Assembly: GCA_964451605.1 (NCBI GenBank)
Contig: CAYVJA010000011.1
Span: 1-55,326 of the forward strand
DNA: 55,326 nt
Direction: 5' to 3'
Source of the DNA: JAQVSH01 sp964451605
Lineage (GTDB): Bacteria > Bacteroidota > Bacteroidia > Bacteroidales > UBA4181
Position 1 is the first letter of the stretch, and each line of letters begins with the position of its first letter. The position numbers and the translations under genes are program-made. Below are positions 8,553 through 16,996 of the stretch, piece by piece. The notes beneath the pieces were generated by a model. That model worked only from the letters and a program-made list of their open reading frames with translations, was not told the origin of the DNA and searched no databases.

Positions 8553-10472
8553 ATGAACCGGAACTCTCTTTCTTTCAGAATTATCCGATCGGTACTGATT
8601 ATTTGTACCCTTCTGTTTCTGGTAAGTTTCGGAGTCTATTCCTTCTTTGCACGCCGTATTATTCAGAACACCACCCGCGAAAATGCCATCTTCCTGGCCG
8701 AAAATACCGCACGAAAAATCAGCGAAATCCTGTTGCCCGAAGAGAAGATCCCCGGCAATGCAGCCTGGATGCTCTCCGACGGAGCTATCCCGAAAGACTC
8801 TCTCCTCACCTTTCTTACAGCCATAGTGCGTGAGAACCCCAACCTCTACGGATCGGTCATTGCCTACGAACCAAACTTTTTCCCCGATCAGGGTCTCTAT
8901 TTTGCCCCCTTTGCAGCCCGGAACGGCAACACAATAACCACCACCCTGCTGGGCAACGAGAATTACGAGTACTTCTACATGGACTGGTATCAAATCCCCA
9001 AAATGACGGGAAAACCCTACTGGTCCGAACCCTATTACGACGAAGGAGGGGGCAATGTACTGATGTCTACCTGCTCCTATCCCTTCTACACCACACAAAA
9101 CGGGAATCGGAAGTTTGCCGGGGTAGTTGCCGTTCATCTCTCGCTCGAGTGGCTTACCGACGTGGTCTCGTCGGTAAAAATCCTGGAATCGGGGTATGCC
9201 TATCTGCTCTCGCGAAACGGTTATTATGTAACGCACCCCAATACCGATTATATCATGAACCAGAGCATCTTCTCGGTGGCCAAAGAGCTGAACGAGCCGG
9301 AGCTCCGGGCCCTGGGACGGGAGATGATCGCGGGTGAAAGCCGATTCGTATCGCTCCATCTGAAATCGTGGGGCAAAGTAGGAACCTATTATACCCCCCT
9401 CCCCTTCAGCGGATGGACGCTGGGAGTGGTTTTTCCCGAACGCGAAATGTACGCTTCGCTGAAAGCCATAACCCTGCTGCTGGCCGTGCTTCTGCTGGCA
9501 GGCCTGTTGCTGCTCACACTCTTCACTGTTAACGCTATCCGGAATCAGCTCTCGCCGTTAAAACGATTTGCAGCCTCGGCGCGGCAAATTGCAAAGGGCG
9601 ATTTTTTCACCCCTCTGCCCCGTATCACCACGCACGATGAGATGCAGGAACTGCATGCCTCTTTCGGCTATATGCAGCAAAAACTTTCGGAATATATCGA
9701 AAACCTGCAACATACAACGGCTGCCAAAGAGAAGATCGAGAGCGAACTGCGCATTGCCAGCGAGATTCAGATGAGCATGATTCCCAACACCTTTCCCCCC
9801 TTCCCCGACCTGCCCCAGATTGACCTCTTCGGGGTATTGCATCCGGCCAGAGAGGTGGGTGGCGATCTGTTCGACTTCTTCCTGATAGACAAAAAACAGT
9901 TCTGTTTTGCCATTGGCGATGTATCGGGCAAAGGAGTTCCGGCCTCACTCTTTATGGCGGTTACCCGAACGCTGCTTCGCTCGGTTGCCGACCGCGAAAG
10001 CTCAACGGCCCGGATTGTCGACACCATGAACCGGTCGCTGACCGAGGGCAACGAATCGAATATGTTTGTCACCTTCTTTCTGGGTATCCTCGATCTGGAA
10101 AGCGGATTGCTTCGTTATACCAATGCAGGCCATAACCCCCCGGCCATCCGACGGAACAACGGAGAGGTCACCTTTTTCGGACACACCGGATGTATACCGG
10201 TAGGGCTCTTTAACACCGCCGCCTATAACGAATCGGAAATATCCCTCGCACGCGGCGACAAGCTATTTCTCTTTACCGACGGAGTAACCGAAGCCGAAGA
10301 TGCGCTGGGAATGCAGTATGGCGAAGAGCGGTTGCTCACCCAACTGAAGGCCCATGGCCATGAAGACCCCCGTAACCTGACTGCTCATATGGAAAAGGAT
10401 ATTGCCATTCATGTCAAAGGCAATCCCCCATCGGACGATATCACCATGTTAACTCTCTATTTTCATGAATAG
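8553..10472 (+). CDS. Membrane sensor phosphatase: Cache domain, HAMP, SpoIIE-type PP2C
   Basis: A 639-residue inner-membrane protein that should dephosphorylate a STAS-domain antagonist when it senses a periplasmic ligand. Order: TM1 (about 11-32), periplasmic double-Cache/PDC sensor (about 40-300, with YWSEPYYDEGGGNVLMSTCS), TM2 (about 304-327), HAMP (about 330-385), short coiled coil, and a SpoIIE/RsbU-like PP2C domain (about 400-639). Metal-binding aspartates are present in REVGGDLFDFF (Asp 438), IGDVSGKG (Asp 456), FTDGVTEA (Asp 576) and PPSDDITML (Asp 628-629). The stop overlaps the start of the RsbW-like kinase gene by 8 bp, which implies coupled translation of the two opposing enzymes. 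With the STAS protein at 12964 this gives a full partner-switching set. What the sensor binds is unknown; the neighbouring solute-binding proteins are candidates for ligand presentation. Confidence 0.92.
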   Translation: MNRNSLSFRIIRSVLIICTLLFLVSFGVYSFFARRIIQNTTRENAIFLAENTARKISEILLPEEKIPGNAAWMLSDGAIPKDSLLTFLTAIVRENPNLYGSVIAYEPNFFPDQGLYFAPFAARNGNTITTTLLGNENYEYFYMDWYQIPKMTGKPYWSEPYYDEGGGNVLMSTCSYPFYTTQNGNRKFAGVVAVHLSLEWLTDVVSSVKILESGYAYLLSRNGYYVTHPNTDYIMNQSIFSVAKELNEPELRALGREMIAGESRFVSLHLKSWGKVGTYYTPLPFSGWTLGVVFPEREMYASLKAITLLLAVLLLAGLLLLTLFTVNAIRNQLSPLKRFAASARQIAKGDFFTPLPRITTHDEMQELHASFGYMQQKLSEYIENLQHTTAAKEKIESELRIASEIQMSMIPNTFPPFPDLPQIDLFGVLHPAREVGGDLFDFFLIDKKQFCFAIGDVSGKGVPASLFMAVTRTLLRSVADRESSTARIVDTMNRSLTEGNESNMFVTFFLGILDLESGLLRYTNAGHNPPAIRRNNGEVTFFGHTGCIPVGLFNTAAYNESEISLARGDKLFLFTDGVTEAEDALGMQYGEERLLTQLKAHGHEDPRNLTAHMEKDIAIHVKGNPPSDDITMLTLYFHE

Positions 10473-10893
10473 CTGCGGGCACACTAAAAGGCTTACGATG
10501 GAGGCATCGCTGAATGAGTTGCCCCGCCTGACGGAATTTCTCGAATCTTTAGAGGAAGCGTGGGGCTGGGATCCGGCGCTCACCTTCAACCTCAATCTGG
10601 TACTCGAAGAGGCTGTCACCAATACCATTTCGTATGGATATGCCGACCCTTCGGGAGAGACTGTCGAACTGACCTTTTCGCTGCTTGAGGGCCTTCTCAC
10701 CGTTACTGTCACCGACAAAGGTGTGGCCTACGACCCTACCCGACATGCAGATCCCGACATTTCGCTGCCTGCCGAAGAGCGACCTATCGGGGGATTGGGT
10801 ATCCTGCTGATAAAAAAACTGATGGACAGCGTTACCTACAAAAGAGAAGATGGCTTTAATTGCCTGACCTTAACCAAGAAAATCGACTCCTGA
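10465..10893 (+). CDS. RsbW/SpoIIAB-like anti-sigma-type serine kinase (HATPase_c)
   Basis: A 142-residue cytoplasmic GHKL-fold protein. N box: NLVLEEAVTNTISYGY (Glu 49, Asn 53); G1: TDKGVAYDP (Asp 84, Gly 86); G2: IGGLGILLIKKLMD (Gly 109-112). There is no dimerisation/phosphoacceptor histidine domain, so this is the RsbW type rather than a sensor histidine kinase. It would phosphorylate a serine of the STAS protein encoded at 12964 (Ser 58 or 59), opposed by the upstream phosphatase. ATG 10465 overlaps the phosphatase gene; ATG 10498 (MEASLNEL) is a possible alternative start. I see no sigma factor gene in the operon, so the protein released or held by the switch is not known. Confidence 0.9.
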   Translation: MNSCGHTKRLTMEASLNELPRLTEFLESLEEAWGWDPALTFNLNLVLEEAVTNTISYGYADPSGETVELTFSLLEGLLTVTVTDKGVAYDPTRHADPDISLPAEERPIGGLGILLIKKLMDSVTYKREDGFNCLTLTKKIDS

Positions 10894-10905
10894 CAGACCA
10901 TTGCC

Positions 10906-11859
10906 ATGCTAACCAAACTTCTTCCCATGTGGTTACTCCTCTTCTGGAGTGTTTCAGGTTGCACACCGAAGGATCCGGTTACCACCATAGGATTTGTACA
11001 GATTGCCAACGATCCGGTACTCGACAGGGCGCGAGCCGGAGTCGTGAAGGCACTTGCCGACTCAGGATTCATTGAGGGCCAAAATATAAAACTCATCTAC
11101 CAGAATGCCCAGGGCGACCTCTCAATGGTTGCTACCATTCTGCAAGGGTTTCAATCGCGCGGTGTCAACCTGATTATTACCAACGGAACCCCCTGCATGT
11201 CGGCCGCAGCACAGATGGTACGAACCATCCCCGTAGTCTTCACCGTTTCGTTCAGCCCCGAACAAGTGGGCATCACCTCCGTTCCCGGAAATCTTTCCGG
11301 GGTGTTCGACCCCTTCCGTGCCGACCTCTTTTCTGATCTGATTGTGGAGTGTAAACCAACCATTAAACGGATAGGACTCCCCTACAACAATGCCGAACCA
11401 AACGCCGAATATTCGGCAAAAAGGATGAAAGAGGCACTAAATGCCAAAGGAATTGAGGTAATAACCTCCTCAGTAAATTCAGTAAACGATATTGTCATGG
11501 CCGGACAATATCTTGTCGGGCAAAGAGTCGAAGCCATAGTGGTTGCAGCCGACAACACCCTTTTCCTGGGATTGAATGCGCTGGCAAAAGAGGCCGAAAA
11601 GCAGAAGATTCCCATCTTCGTAAGCGAACCCCTGCAAACCCAAAAGGGGGCCTCGGTAGGGTATGGTGTCGACTACGACAACTGGGGCTATCAAAGCGGA
11701 TTAAAAGCCGTGGAGATCCTCAAAGGGCGTTCATTGCAGCCACCGCGCATTTCGCCCATCGAATCGTATCAACTGATGATTAATCTGCAAGCCGCCCAAG
11801 CGCAGGGATTAACCGTGCCCGTGACCGTACTTGAGAGAGCCGAACGTAAACTTCCGTAA
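10906..11859 (+). CDS. TrpX-type ABC solute-binding lipoprotein (ABC_sub_bind family)
   Basis: A 317-residue lipoprotein with signal peptide and cysteine 19 (SVSGC). The mature protein has the two-lobed fold of the ABC_sub_bind family (PF04392): TTIGFVQIANDPVLDRARAG, GFIEGQNIKLIYQNAQGD, NLIITNGTPCMSAAAQM, then IPVVFTVSFSPEQVG and VDYDNWGYQSGLKAVEIL. In Gram-positive bacteria this family includes TrpX, the binding protein of a tryptophan transporter, and its cognate permease and ATPase types are those found at 14231 and 15151. It starts 12 bp after the kinase gene and ends 1 bp before a second binding protein of the same family. The ligand in this organism is unknown. Confidence 0.88.
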   Translation: MLTKLLPMWLLLFWSVSGCTPKDPVTTIGFVQIANDPVLDRARAGVVKALADSGFIEGQNIKLIYQNAQGDLSMVATILQGFQSRGVNLIITNGTPCMSAAAQMVRTIPVVFTVSFSPEQVGITSVPGNLSGVFDPFRADLFSDLIVECKPTIKRIGLPYNNAEPNAEYSAKRMKEALNAKGIEVITSSVNSVNDIVMAGQYLVGQRVEAIVVAADNTLFLGLNALAKEAEKQKIPIFVSEPLQTQKGASVGYGVDYDNWGYQSGLKAVEILKGRSLQPPRISPIESYQLMINLQAAQAQGLTVPVTVLERAERKLP

Positions 11860-11860
11860 T

Positions 11861-12967
11861 ATGGACTCGCATCTAAAACCATTGGCAAAAGGTTTTGCGG
11901 TGATATTGTTCATCGCTGCCCTGCTGCTGATTGCCGACAGAAACAACCGCAGACAGACCGTTTCAGAGAAGTCCGGATTATCTCTCCCGGAGGCCTCGTC
12001 TGAAGCGATGAGCCGAACAGACACAAACGACCCGTCGGAACGGTTCAAACCTCAGAAAATAGTAAAGCTTACACTTCTGCAATACAGCGACTCGCCCCTT
12101 TCAGAAATGTCGGAAGAGGGTATCCGCGACGGACTTGCACAATATGGTCTCGAGCCCGAACGCGATTACAAATTGGAGGTGAGCAATGCCCAGGGCGATA
12201 TTGCCACCTTAAACATGATGATAGATGCGGCATTGAACGACGCCCCCGACCTCATTTTTGCCATTTCGACGCCTACCTTGCAATCGGCAGCCAAAAAGAT
12301 CAAACAGATTCCCATCGTTTTTACGGTGGTGGCCGATCCCATTCTGGCCGGAGCAGGTAAAAGCTTCACCGAGCACCAGGCCAATATTACCGGAATCTCC
12401 ACGTTGGGTGCCTATAAAGAGATGATTGGCGTGATCAAACTTTTCAGTCCGCCTGTAAAAAGTCTGGGCACTCTCTATTCTCCGGGCGAAGCCAACTCGG
12501 TAAAGAATATGAACGAGTTAAAACGCTATGCCGAAGAGGCGGGACTCAGGCTGATTACGGTTCCGATTAACTCCAGTTCGGAGGTGTCGGATGCCGCCAT
12601 GTCGCTGGTATCACAAAATCCTGACATAGTTTGCCAGATTGTCGACAACCTCACCTCAGCCTCTTTTGCGGGCATCCGAAAAATTATCCGTTCGGCCAAA
12701 ATTCCTCTTTTCGGATTTGTCAGCGACCAAGCCTCGAAAGGAGCCATGGTAGTGGTTTCCAGGAACTATCATCAGTCCGGCGTAGATGCTGTAAATCAGG
12801 CAGTAAAAATATGGAAAGGAATACCGCCCTCACAAATTCCCTTCGAATTTGTGAGCAAAACCGACTATCTGATTAACCCCGAAGAGGCAGCCTACTGCGG
12901 TATGTCCCTGCCGGAAGCCCTTACAGGCAGAACCGATATCGTGATTACAAAAGCCACAGAACCATGA
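11861..12967 (+). CDS. Second TrpX-type ABC solute-binding protein, membrane-anchored N-terminus
   Basis: A 368-residue member of the same ABC_sub_bind family as the preceding gene, but diverged. ATG 11861 follows the previous stop by one base; the N-terminus is a hydrophobic anchor (GFAVILFIAALLLIADRNNRR) without a lipobox cysteine, then a low-complexity linker of about 45 residues before the binding domain begins (KIVKLTLLQYSDSPLSEMSE). Shared family phrases with its neighbour are NAQGDIATLNMM, IPIVFTVVADPI and YLINPEEAAYCG. It is therefore probably tethered to the membrane by its N-terminal helix. Its end overlaps the STAS gene by 4 bp (ATGA). Two unlike binding proteins with one permease suggest that one may have a sensing or presenting role. 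Confidence 0.87.
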   Translation: MDSHLKPLAKGFAVILFIAALLLIADRNNRRQTVSEKSGLSLPEASSEAMSRTDTNDPSERFKPQKIVKLTLLQYSDSPLSEMSEEGIRDGLAQYGLEPERDYKLEVSNAQGDIATLNMMIDAALNDAPDLIFAISTPTLQSAAKKIKQIPIVFTVVADPILAGAGKSFTEHQANITGISTLGAYKEMIGVIKLFSPPVKSLGTLYSPGEANSVKNMNELKRYAEEAGLRLITVPINSSSEVSDAAMSLVSQNPDIVCQIVDNLTSASFAGIRKIIRSAKIPLFGFVSDQASKGAMVVVSRNYHQSGVDAVNQAVKIWKGIPPSQIPFEFVSKTDYLINPEEAAYCGMSLPEALTGRTDIVITKATEP

Positions 12968-14217
12968 ACAACCCATTGAAAATTACTGAAGAGACCAGCG
13001 CCGACGGAATCCTTCTTAAGATTGAAGGTCGGATCGACGGATACTGGGCCGGTCATCTGGAAGAGCAACTCGAAAAATCGTTTCGCGCCGGGCATTATCG
13101 GATCGGGCTCGATCTGGAGGGGGTAAATTATATCAGTTCGATGGGTATCCGGCTGCTCATCAAGTTCAACAAACAGTTTCAGGAGGTAAACGGCCGGTTT
13201 GGTCTGGTGAAAAGTTCGCCCGAGGTAAAAACCGTGCTCGATATGGTGGGGTTAACAACCCTCCTCAATCTGTCTCCCGCTTCGGATACCCCGAAGAGTG
13301 CCGTCTCGTCCGGGTGGAAGGATGTGTTGTCCGACAAGGTTCGGTTCGAAGTGAAAGAGACACCTGTGGAAACCCCTCTCTCCTGCTCAGTAACCGGAAA
13401 TCCGGATGTCGTTTTCGAACGGACAACCTCACCCAAAACCTGCAGAAACATTCAGTTCCATAACAATCTCTACGCCATTGGAATGGGTGCTATCGGGAAA
13501 AGTTTCGAGGAGTGTCGCGACCGGTTTGGCGAGTTTATTGGCATGGGAAATGCCGTTGTCTATCAACCACCCGGCCAGAGAATTACCCCCGATTACGTGA
13601 TACAGCAGGGGCATCTGATACCCGAAATCAACGTGTTATACGGAATTCTTTTCGGTGGAGAATTCAGCCACCTGATCCATTTCTCTCCCGTCGAAGGAGA
13701 GACTTCGACGGGCTTGAGCTGTCTGCTCCAAAATATTGCCGGGATAACGGGATTTGAATCATTTGGCATGGTGATGCTCTCCGAAACGGCAGGGATAGTG
13801 GGTTCCTCGCTCAATGTATCTCCCTTGTCGGACCAGCAGAACGAGAGTCTCTTCGACTTCCCGGCCATCAGGAAACATGTGAATTTTACCACCGAACCCG
13901 AATACGCGCATACCATGACCGTCACCATCGGAGTGGCTTCGCGCCGGCCCGACACCACACTGAAACGCTACTTACGAAACGGCGAACCCGACGGATTCTG
14001 GCAACATTTTCACTCAGCCGTCTTTACCTACCACCCGCTCTGCAAAGCCGATATCGATCTTTATACTGCCCTGTCGGGCTTCTTTGAACACGATAAAATC
14101 CAGAGTATTCTGCATCTGCTTTCCGACAAACGAGAAGCCGTGGGTGCCGGTGAATCGGAGTTCTTTCACGGCACCTGTTGGATTGGCAAAATAGCATCGG
14201 TAGAAACTGTTAATTAG
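12964..14217 (+). CDS. STAS-domain anti-sigma-factor antagonist with an unrecognised C-terminal domain
   Basis: A 417-residue cytoplasmic protein. Residues 5-105 form a STAS domain like SpoIIAA/RsbV: LLKIEGRIDGYWAGHLEE, then LDLEGVNYISSMGIRLLIKF with the expected phosphorylatable serines 58-59. After a linker (about 105-155) comes a domain of about 260 residues that I do not recognise (QFHNNLYAIGMGAIGKSFEE, GEFIGMGNAVVYQPPGQRI, HLIHFSPVEGE, FWQHFHSAVFTYHPL). It has no transmembrane segment and no obvious catalytic motif. Simple antagonists are about 100-120 residues, so the extra domain may be the effector itself, switched by phosphorylation of the attached STAS domain. The gene overlaps the upstream binding protein by 4 bp and is followed by the permease gene with a strong ribosome-binding site. 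Confidence 0.85.
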   Translation: MNNPLKITEETSADGILLKIEGRIDGYWAGHLEEQLEKSFRAGHYRIGLDLEGVNYISSMGIRLLIKFNKQFQEVNGRFGLVKSSPEVKTVLDMVGLTTLLNLSPASDTPKSAVSSGWKDVLSDKVRFEVKETPVETPLSCSVTGNPDVVFERTTSPKTCRNIQFHNNLYAIGMGAIGKSFEECRDRFGEFIGMGNAVVYQPPGQRITPDYVIQQGHLIPEINVLYGILFGGEFSHLIHFSPVEGETSTGLSCLLQNIAGITGFESFGMVMLSETAGIVGSSLNVSPLSDQQNESLFDFPAIRKHVNFTTEPEYAHTMTVTIGVASRRPDTTLKRYLRNGEPDGFWQHFHSAVFTYHPLCKADIDLYTALSGFFEHDKIQSILHLLSDKREAVGAGESEFFHGTCWIGKIASVETVN

Positions 14218-14230
14218 AGGAGGAAAAAGC

Positions 14231-15157
14231 ATGTCGTTACTTATAGGATCCATCACCATCGGACTCATCTTAGCCCTCCTGGCTCTGGGAATTTTTATCA
14301 GTTTCAGGATTTTTAACTTTGCCGATATCACTGCAGAGGGTTCCATTACCCTGGGAGCCTCCCTGTCGGCCGCGCTGATTGTAACAGGCACCTCTCCGCT
14401 AGTTGCCACACTGGTAGCCTTTGGAGGAGGCTTTCTGGCCGGAACTCTTACAGGCGTAATACATACCCGTTTCAATATCAACGGACTGCTTGCCGGCATC
14501 CTGGTTATGACTTCGCTCTATTCCATAAATCTGCACATCATGGGCAAGAGTAACGTGCCCATGATATCGGAAAAGACTCTTTTCAGCGGGTTCGAATCGG
14601 TGCAGAGTTCGGGAAACGATACCCTGAATCTGCTGGGATGGGAGGTGGCCTCGAAAGATGTCTATGTCTTGCTTTTTATACTGCTGCTGGTAGCCGTTAC
14701 GGGTCTGTTCCTCTTTCTCTTTTTGAAGACTCATCTGGGAACAGCCATGCGCGCCACCGGAAATAATCCCCAGATGATCCGTGCACTGGGTACCGATACC
14801 CGTTTGATGATTATCCTGGGACTGGCACTATCTAACGGACTGATTGCTCTTTCCGGATCGCTTTTAGCCCAATTTCAGGGATTTGCCGATGTGCAGATGG
14901 GAATTGGTATGTTGGTATGGGGATTGGCCAGTGTGATTATCGGTGAGGCCATCATCGGCGAAAAATCGATTGGCTTCCTGATTACCGGTGCCATCCTGGG
15001 ATCGGTGATTTTCCGGCTATTGGTGGCTGTGGCACTGCGCTGGGGAATGAATCCCAACGATTTGAAACTGATCACAGCACTTTTTGTCTTTATTGCCCTC
15101 ATATTGCCGGGGCTCATGAAAAAAATCAAAACCAGAAAGGAGGAGGTGTCATGTTAG
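14231..15157 (+). CDS. ABC transporter permease (TrpY-like, branched-chain amino acid permease superfamily)
   Basis: A 308-residue inner-membrane permease with eight or nine hydrophobic segments and the cytoplasmic coupling region KTHLGTAMRATGNNPQMIRALGTDT, the family's characteristic loop that contacts the ATPase. The pattern (SITIGLILALLALGIFISFR, FADITAEGSITLGA) is that of permeases paired with ABC_sub_bind proteins, TrpY-type. A strong ribosome-binding site (AGAGGAGG, 7 bases upstream of ATG) precedes it. It overlaps the ATPase gene by 7 bp. It is the only permease in the operon and presumably serves as a homodimer. Confidence 0.9.
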   Translation: MSLLIGSITIGLILALLALGIFISFRIFNFADITAEGSITLGASLSAALIVTGTSPLVATLVAFGGGFLAGTLTGVIHTRFNINGLLAGILVMTSLYSINLHIMGKSNVPMISEKTLFSGFESVQSSGNDTLNLLGWEVASKDVYVLLFILLLVAVTGLFLFLFLKTHLGTAMRATGNNPQMIRALGTDTRLMIILGLALSNGLIALSGSLLAQFQGFADVQMGIGMLVWGLASVIIGEAIIGEKSIGFLITGAILGSVIFRLLVAVALRWGMNPNDLKLITALFVFIALILPGLMKKIKTRKEEVSC

Positions 15158-15963
15158 TACTGGAGCACATTAACAAAACATTCAATGCCGGAACCATCAA
15201 TGAGGTGAAGGCCCTCCGCGATATCTCCTGCACCGTCGAAGAGGGAAGCTTTGTGGTCTTGCTGGGAACCAACGGATCGGGCAAATCGACCATTCTCAAT
15301 GCCATTGCGGGTGCTTTCTACCCCGATTCCGGGAAAATTACACTTAACGGTCACGACATCACCCGGTTGCCGGAGCATAAAAGGGCGGCCTTTCTGGGAA
15401 GGGTCTTTCAAAATCCCTTTTCAGGTACTGCACCCGATATGACCATTGCCGAGAACCTTTCGCTGGCAGCAAAAAGAGGACTATTCAGAGGATTGGGCAA
15501 TGCTCTGCCCAAAAATCTCTACAGCCATTTTCGCGAACGGGTCAAGCCGCTCAACATGGGGCTCGAGGACCGTCTCGACAGCGCCATCGGCAAACTTTCG
15601 GGCGGACAGCGACAGGCACTGACCCTCTTAATGGCCTCCTGGCGAAAGCCTGATCTGCTGCTGCTCGATGAACATACGGCCGCGCTCGATCCGAAAACCG
15701 CCGCCAAAGTGATTCGTCTTACCGAAGAGATTGTCGCACGCGACGGCCTTACCACCATGATGGTTACCCACTCCATGCAACAGGCGGTGAATATGGGCAA
15801 CCGCATTCTAATGCTGCACAACGGCCGTATAGTTCATGATTTTTCGGGCGACGAGAAAAAAAGGCTGAAAGCTGCCGATCTGTTAGAACTTTTCGACCGC
15901 ATCCGGAAAACCGAACAGATCGATGCCTCTGCGGCCGAAATGCTGGCCGCCAAATACATCTGA
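15151..15963 (+). CDS. ABC transporter ATP-binding protein (TrpZ-like)
   Basis: A 270-residue ABC ATPase: Walker A GTNGSGKST (39-47), Q-loop Gln 87 in RVFQNPFSG, signature LSGGQRQ (149-155), Walker B LLLLDEH with Glu 174, and the H-loop histidine in MMVTHSMQQA. A C-terminal extension follows. It overlaps the permease gene by 7 bp and closes the operon; the next gene is convergent. It powers uptake through the permease at 14231. Confidence 0.93.
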   Translation: MLVLEHINKTFNAGTINEVKALRDISCTVEEGSFVVLLGTNGSGKSTILNAIAGAFYPDSGKITLNGHDITRLPEHKRAAFLGRVFQNPFSGTAPDMTIAENLSLAAKRGLFRGLGNALPKNLYSHFRERVKPLNMGLEDRLDSAIGKLSGGQRQALTLLMASWRKPDLLLLDEHTAALDPKTAAKVIRLTEEIVARDGLTTMMVTHSMQQAVNMGNRILMLHNGRIVHDFSGDEKKRLKAADLLELFDRIRKTEQIDASAAEMLAAKYI

Positions 15964-16001
15964 CCCGAAGAAAGATTGAAAGGGCGCGTTATGGAAAGGC
16001 A

Positions 16002-16970
16002 TCAAATCCGGGCTACTGCCAAAAACAGGGCGTGCAGTGAGATGGTGAGAAAGAGCCACAGAAACCGTGCCGATTGGGCTGAGAGCCCCGGAAAACGATA
16101 GACGATGGCATTGTGGGTACACCCTGCCATACAATCGCCGCAAAGCGTGCAGGAAAGGCCGGGTTTCCCCTTCAGAATCTCCTCTTTATGCAAGGCATCG
16201 TACCTGCAGTGCCCCAGACAACCCATGCAACGGGTACATGCGGAACTAATTTGAAGACGAAAAGGATTGACGCTTTTTAGCCGTTGCACTAACGTACCGA
16301 TGGGACAAAAAGCGGTACAGTGAACCATTATAGTATGGCGGCGCGACAACCACACCATGACCATCAGGCCCAGAATACCCATTAGCAGCGCCACACCGGA
16401 GGTAACTGCCTGAGAGGCACCCACCCACCTGAGAAGTAAAGCCCCTGCCACCGTAATCAGCAGTACCGAATTCCGCATGGGGGCAGAAAATACCACCGGG
16501 AGCCGACTCCCCTTTTTGCCGGCAGCTAAATGATCCAGGGCTCCGAAATAGCAGAGCTGACTGCACCAGGCCGGGCCTGTAAGCACAATGGTACTGAGAA
16601 AGAGGAGCGTCATGAACGAAAGTTCAACACGGTATAACGGGCCGGCAAGAATCATGACCGGAATGGGAAAGTGCAGTGTACCCGTCAGCAGAAAACGATC
16701 CGAAACCAGAAGCCCCAGCAGCAGTTGCCCAAAGAAGAGAACAGAGAAGAGCGTCCACGAAACAGAGCGCCACCGGGGCGCTTTATCGCGATCCTGCATT
16801 TTATAGGCCAGCAAACCTGCATAAAGCGTTAATATACCTATCTGCACCCATCCGTATCCCGAAAAAAAGCGCTCCGAAAGCAACATCCCCGGAGCTGCAT
16901 CCAACAGAGCTGTCAGGATTGCCGCCACAAAGAGCATCACCCCAAACGGCAATTTCCACCGATTACCCAT
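16002..16970 (-). CDS. Membrane-bound 4Fe-4S ferredoxin-type protein (NapH/NosR-like)
   Basis: A 322-residue polytopic membrane protein. It has about four hydrophobic segments, the CX3CP-type motifs typical of NapH/NosR/RdxA proteins (PAWCSQLCYFGALD; VHCTAFCPIGTL), and two ferredoxin-like 4Fe-4S motifs near the C-terminus (CTRCMGCLGHC and CTLCGDCMAGC), followed by one more membrane helix. Such proteins pass electrons between quinol and periplasmic or cytoplasmic acceptors. No partner reductase gene lies next to it, so the acceptor is unknown. It is convergent with the ABC operon and lies 26 bp downstream of the thioesterase gene start region with the same orientation. Confidence 0.87.
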   Translation of the reverse strand: MGNRWKLPFGVMLFVAAILTALLDAAPGMLLSERFFSGYGWVQIGILTLYAGLLAYKMQDRDKAPRWRSVSWTLFSVLFFGQLLLGLLVSDRFLLTGTLHFPIPVMILAGPLYRVELSFMTLLFLSTIVLTGPAWCSQLCYFGALDHLAAGKKGSRLPVVFSAPMRNSVLLITVAGALLLRWVGASQAVTSGVALLMGILGLMVMVWLSRRHTIMVHCTAFCPIGTLVQRLKSVNPFRLQISSACTRCMGCLGHCRYDALHKEEILKGKPGLSCTLCGDCMAGCTHNAIVYRFPGLSAQSARFLWLFLTISLHALFLAVARI

Positions 16971-16996
16971 GAGCGTTGAATAAGGGAGATTTGCTG

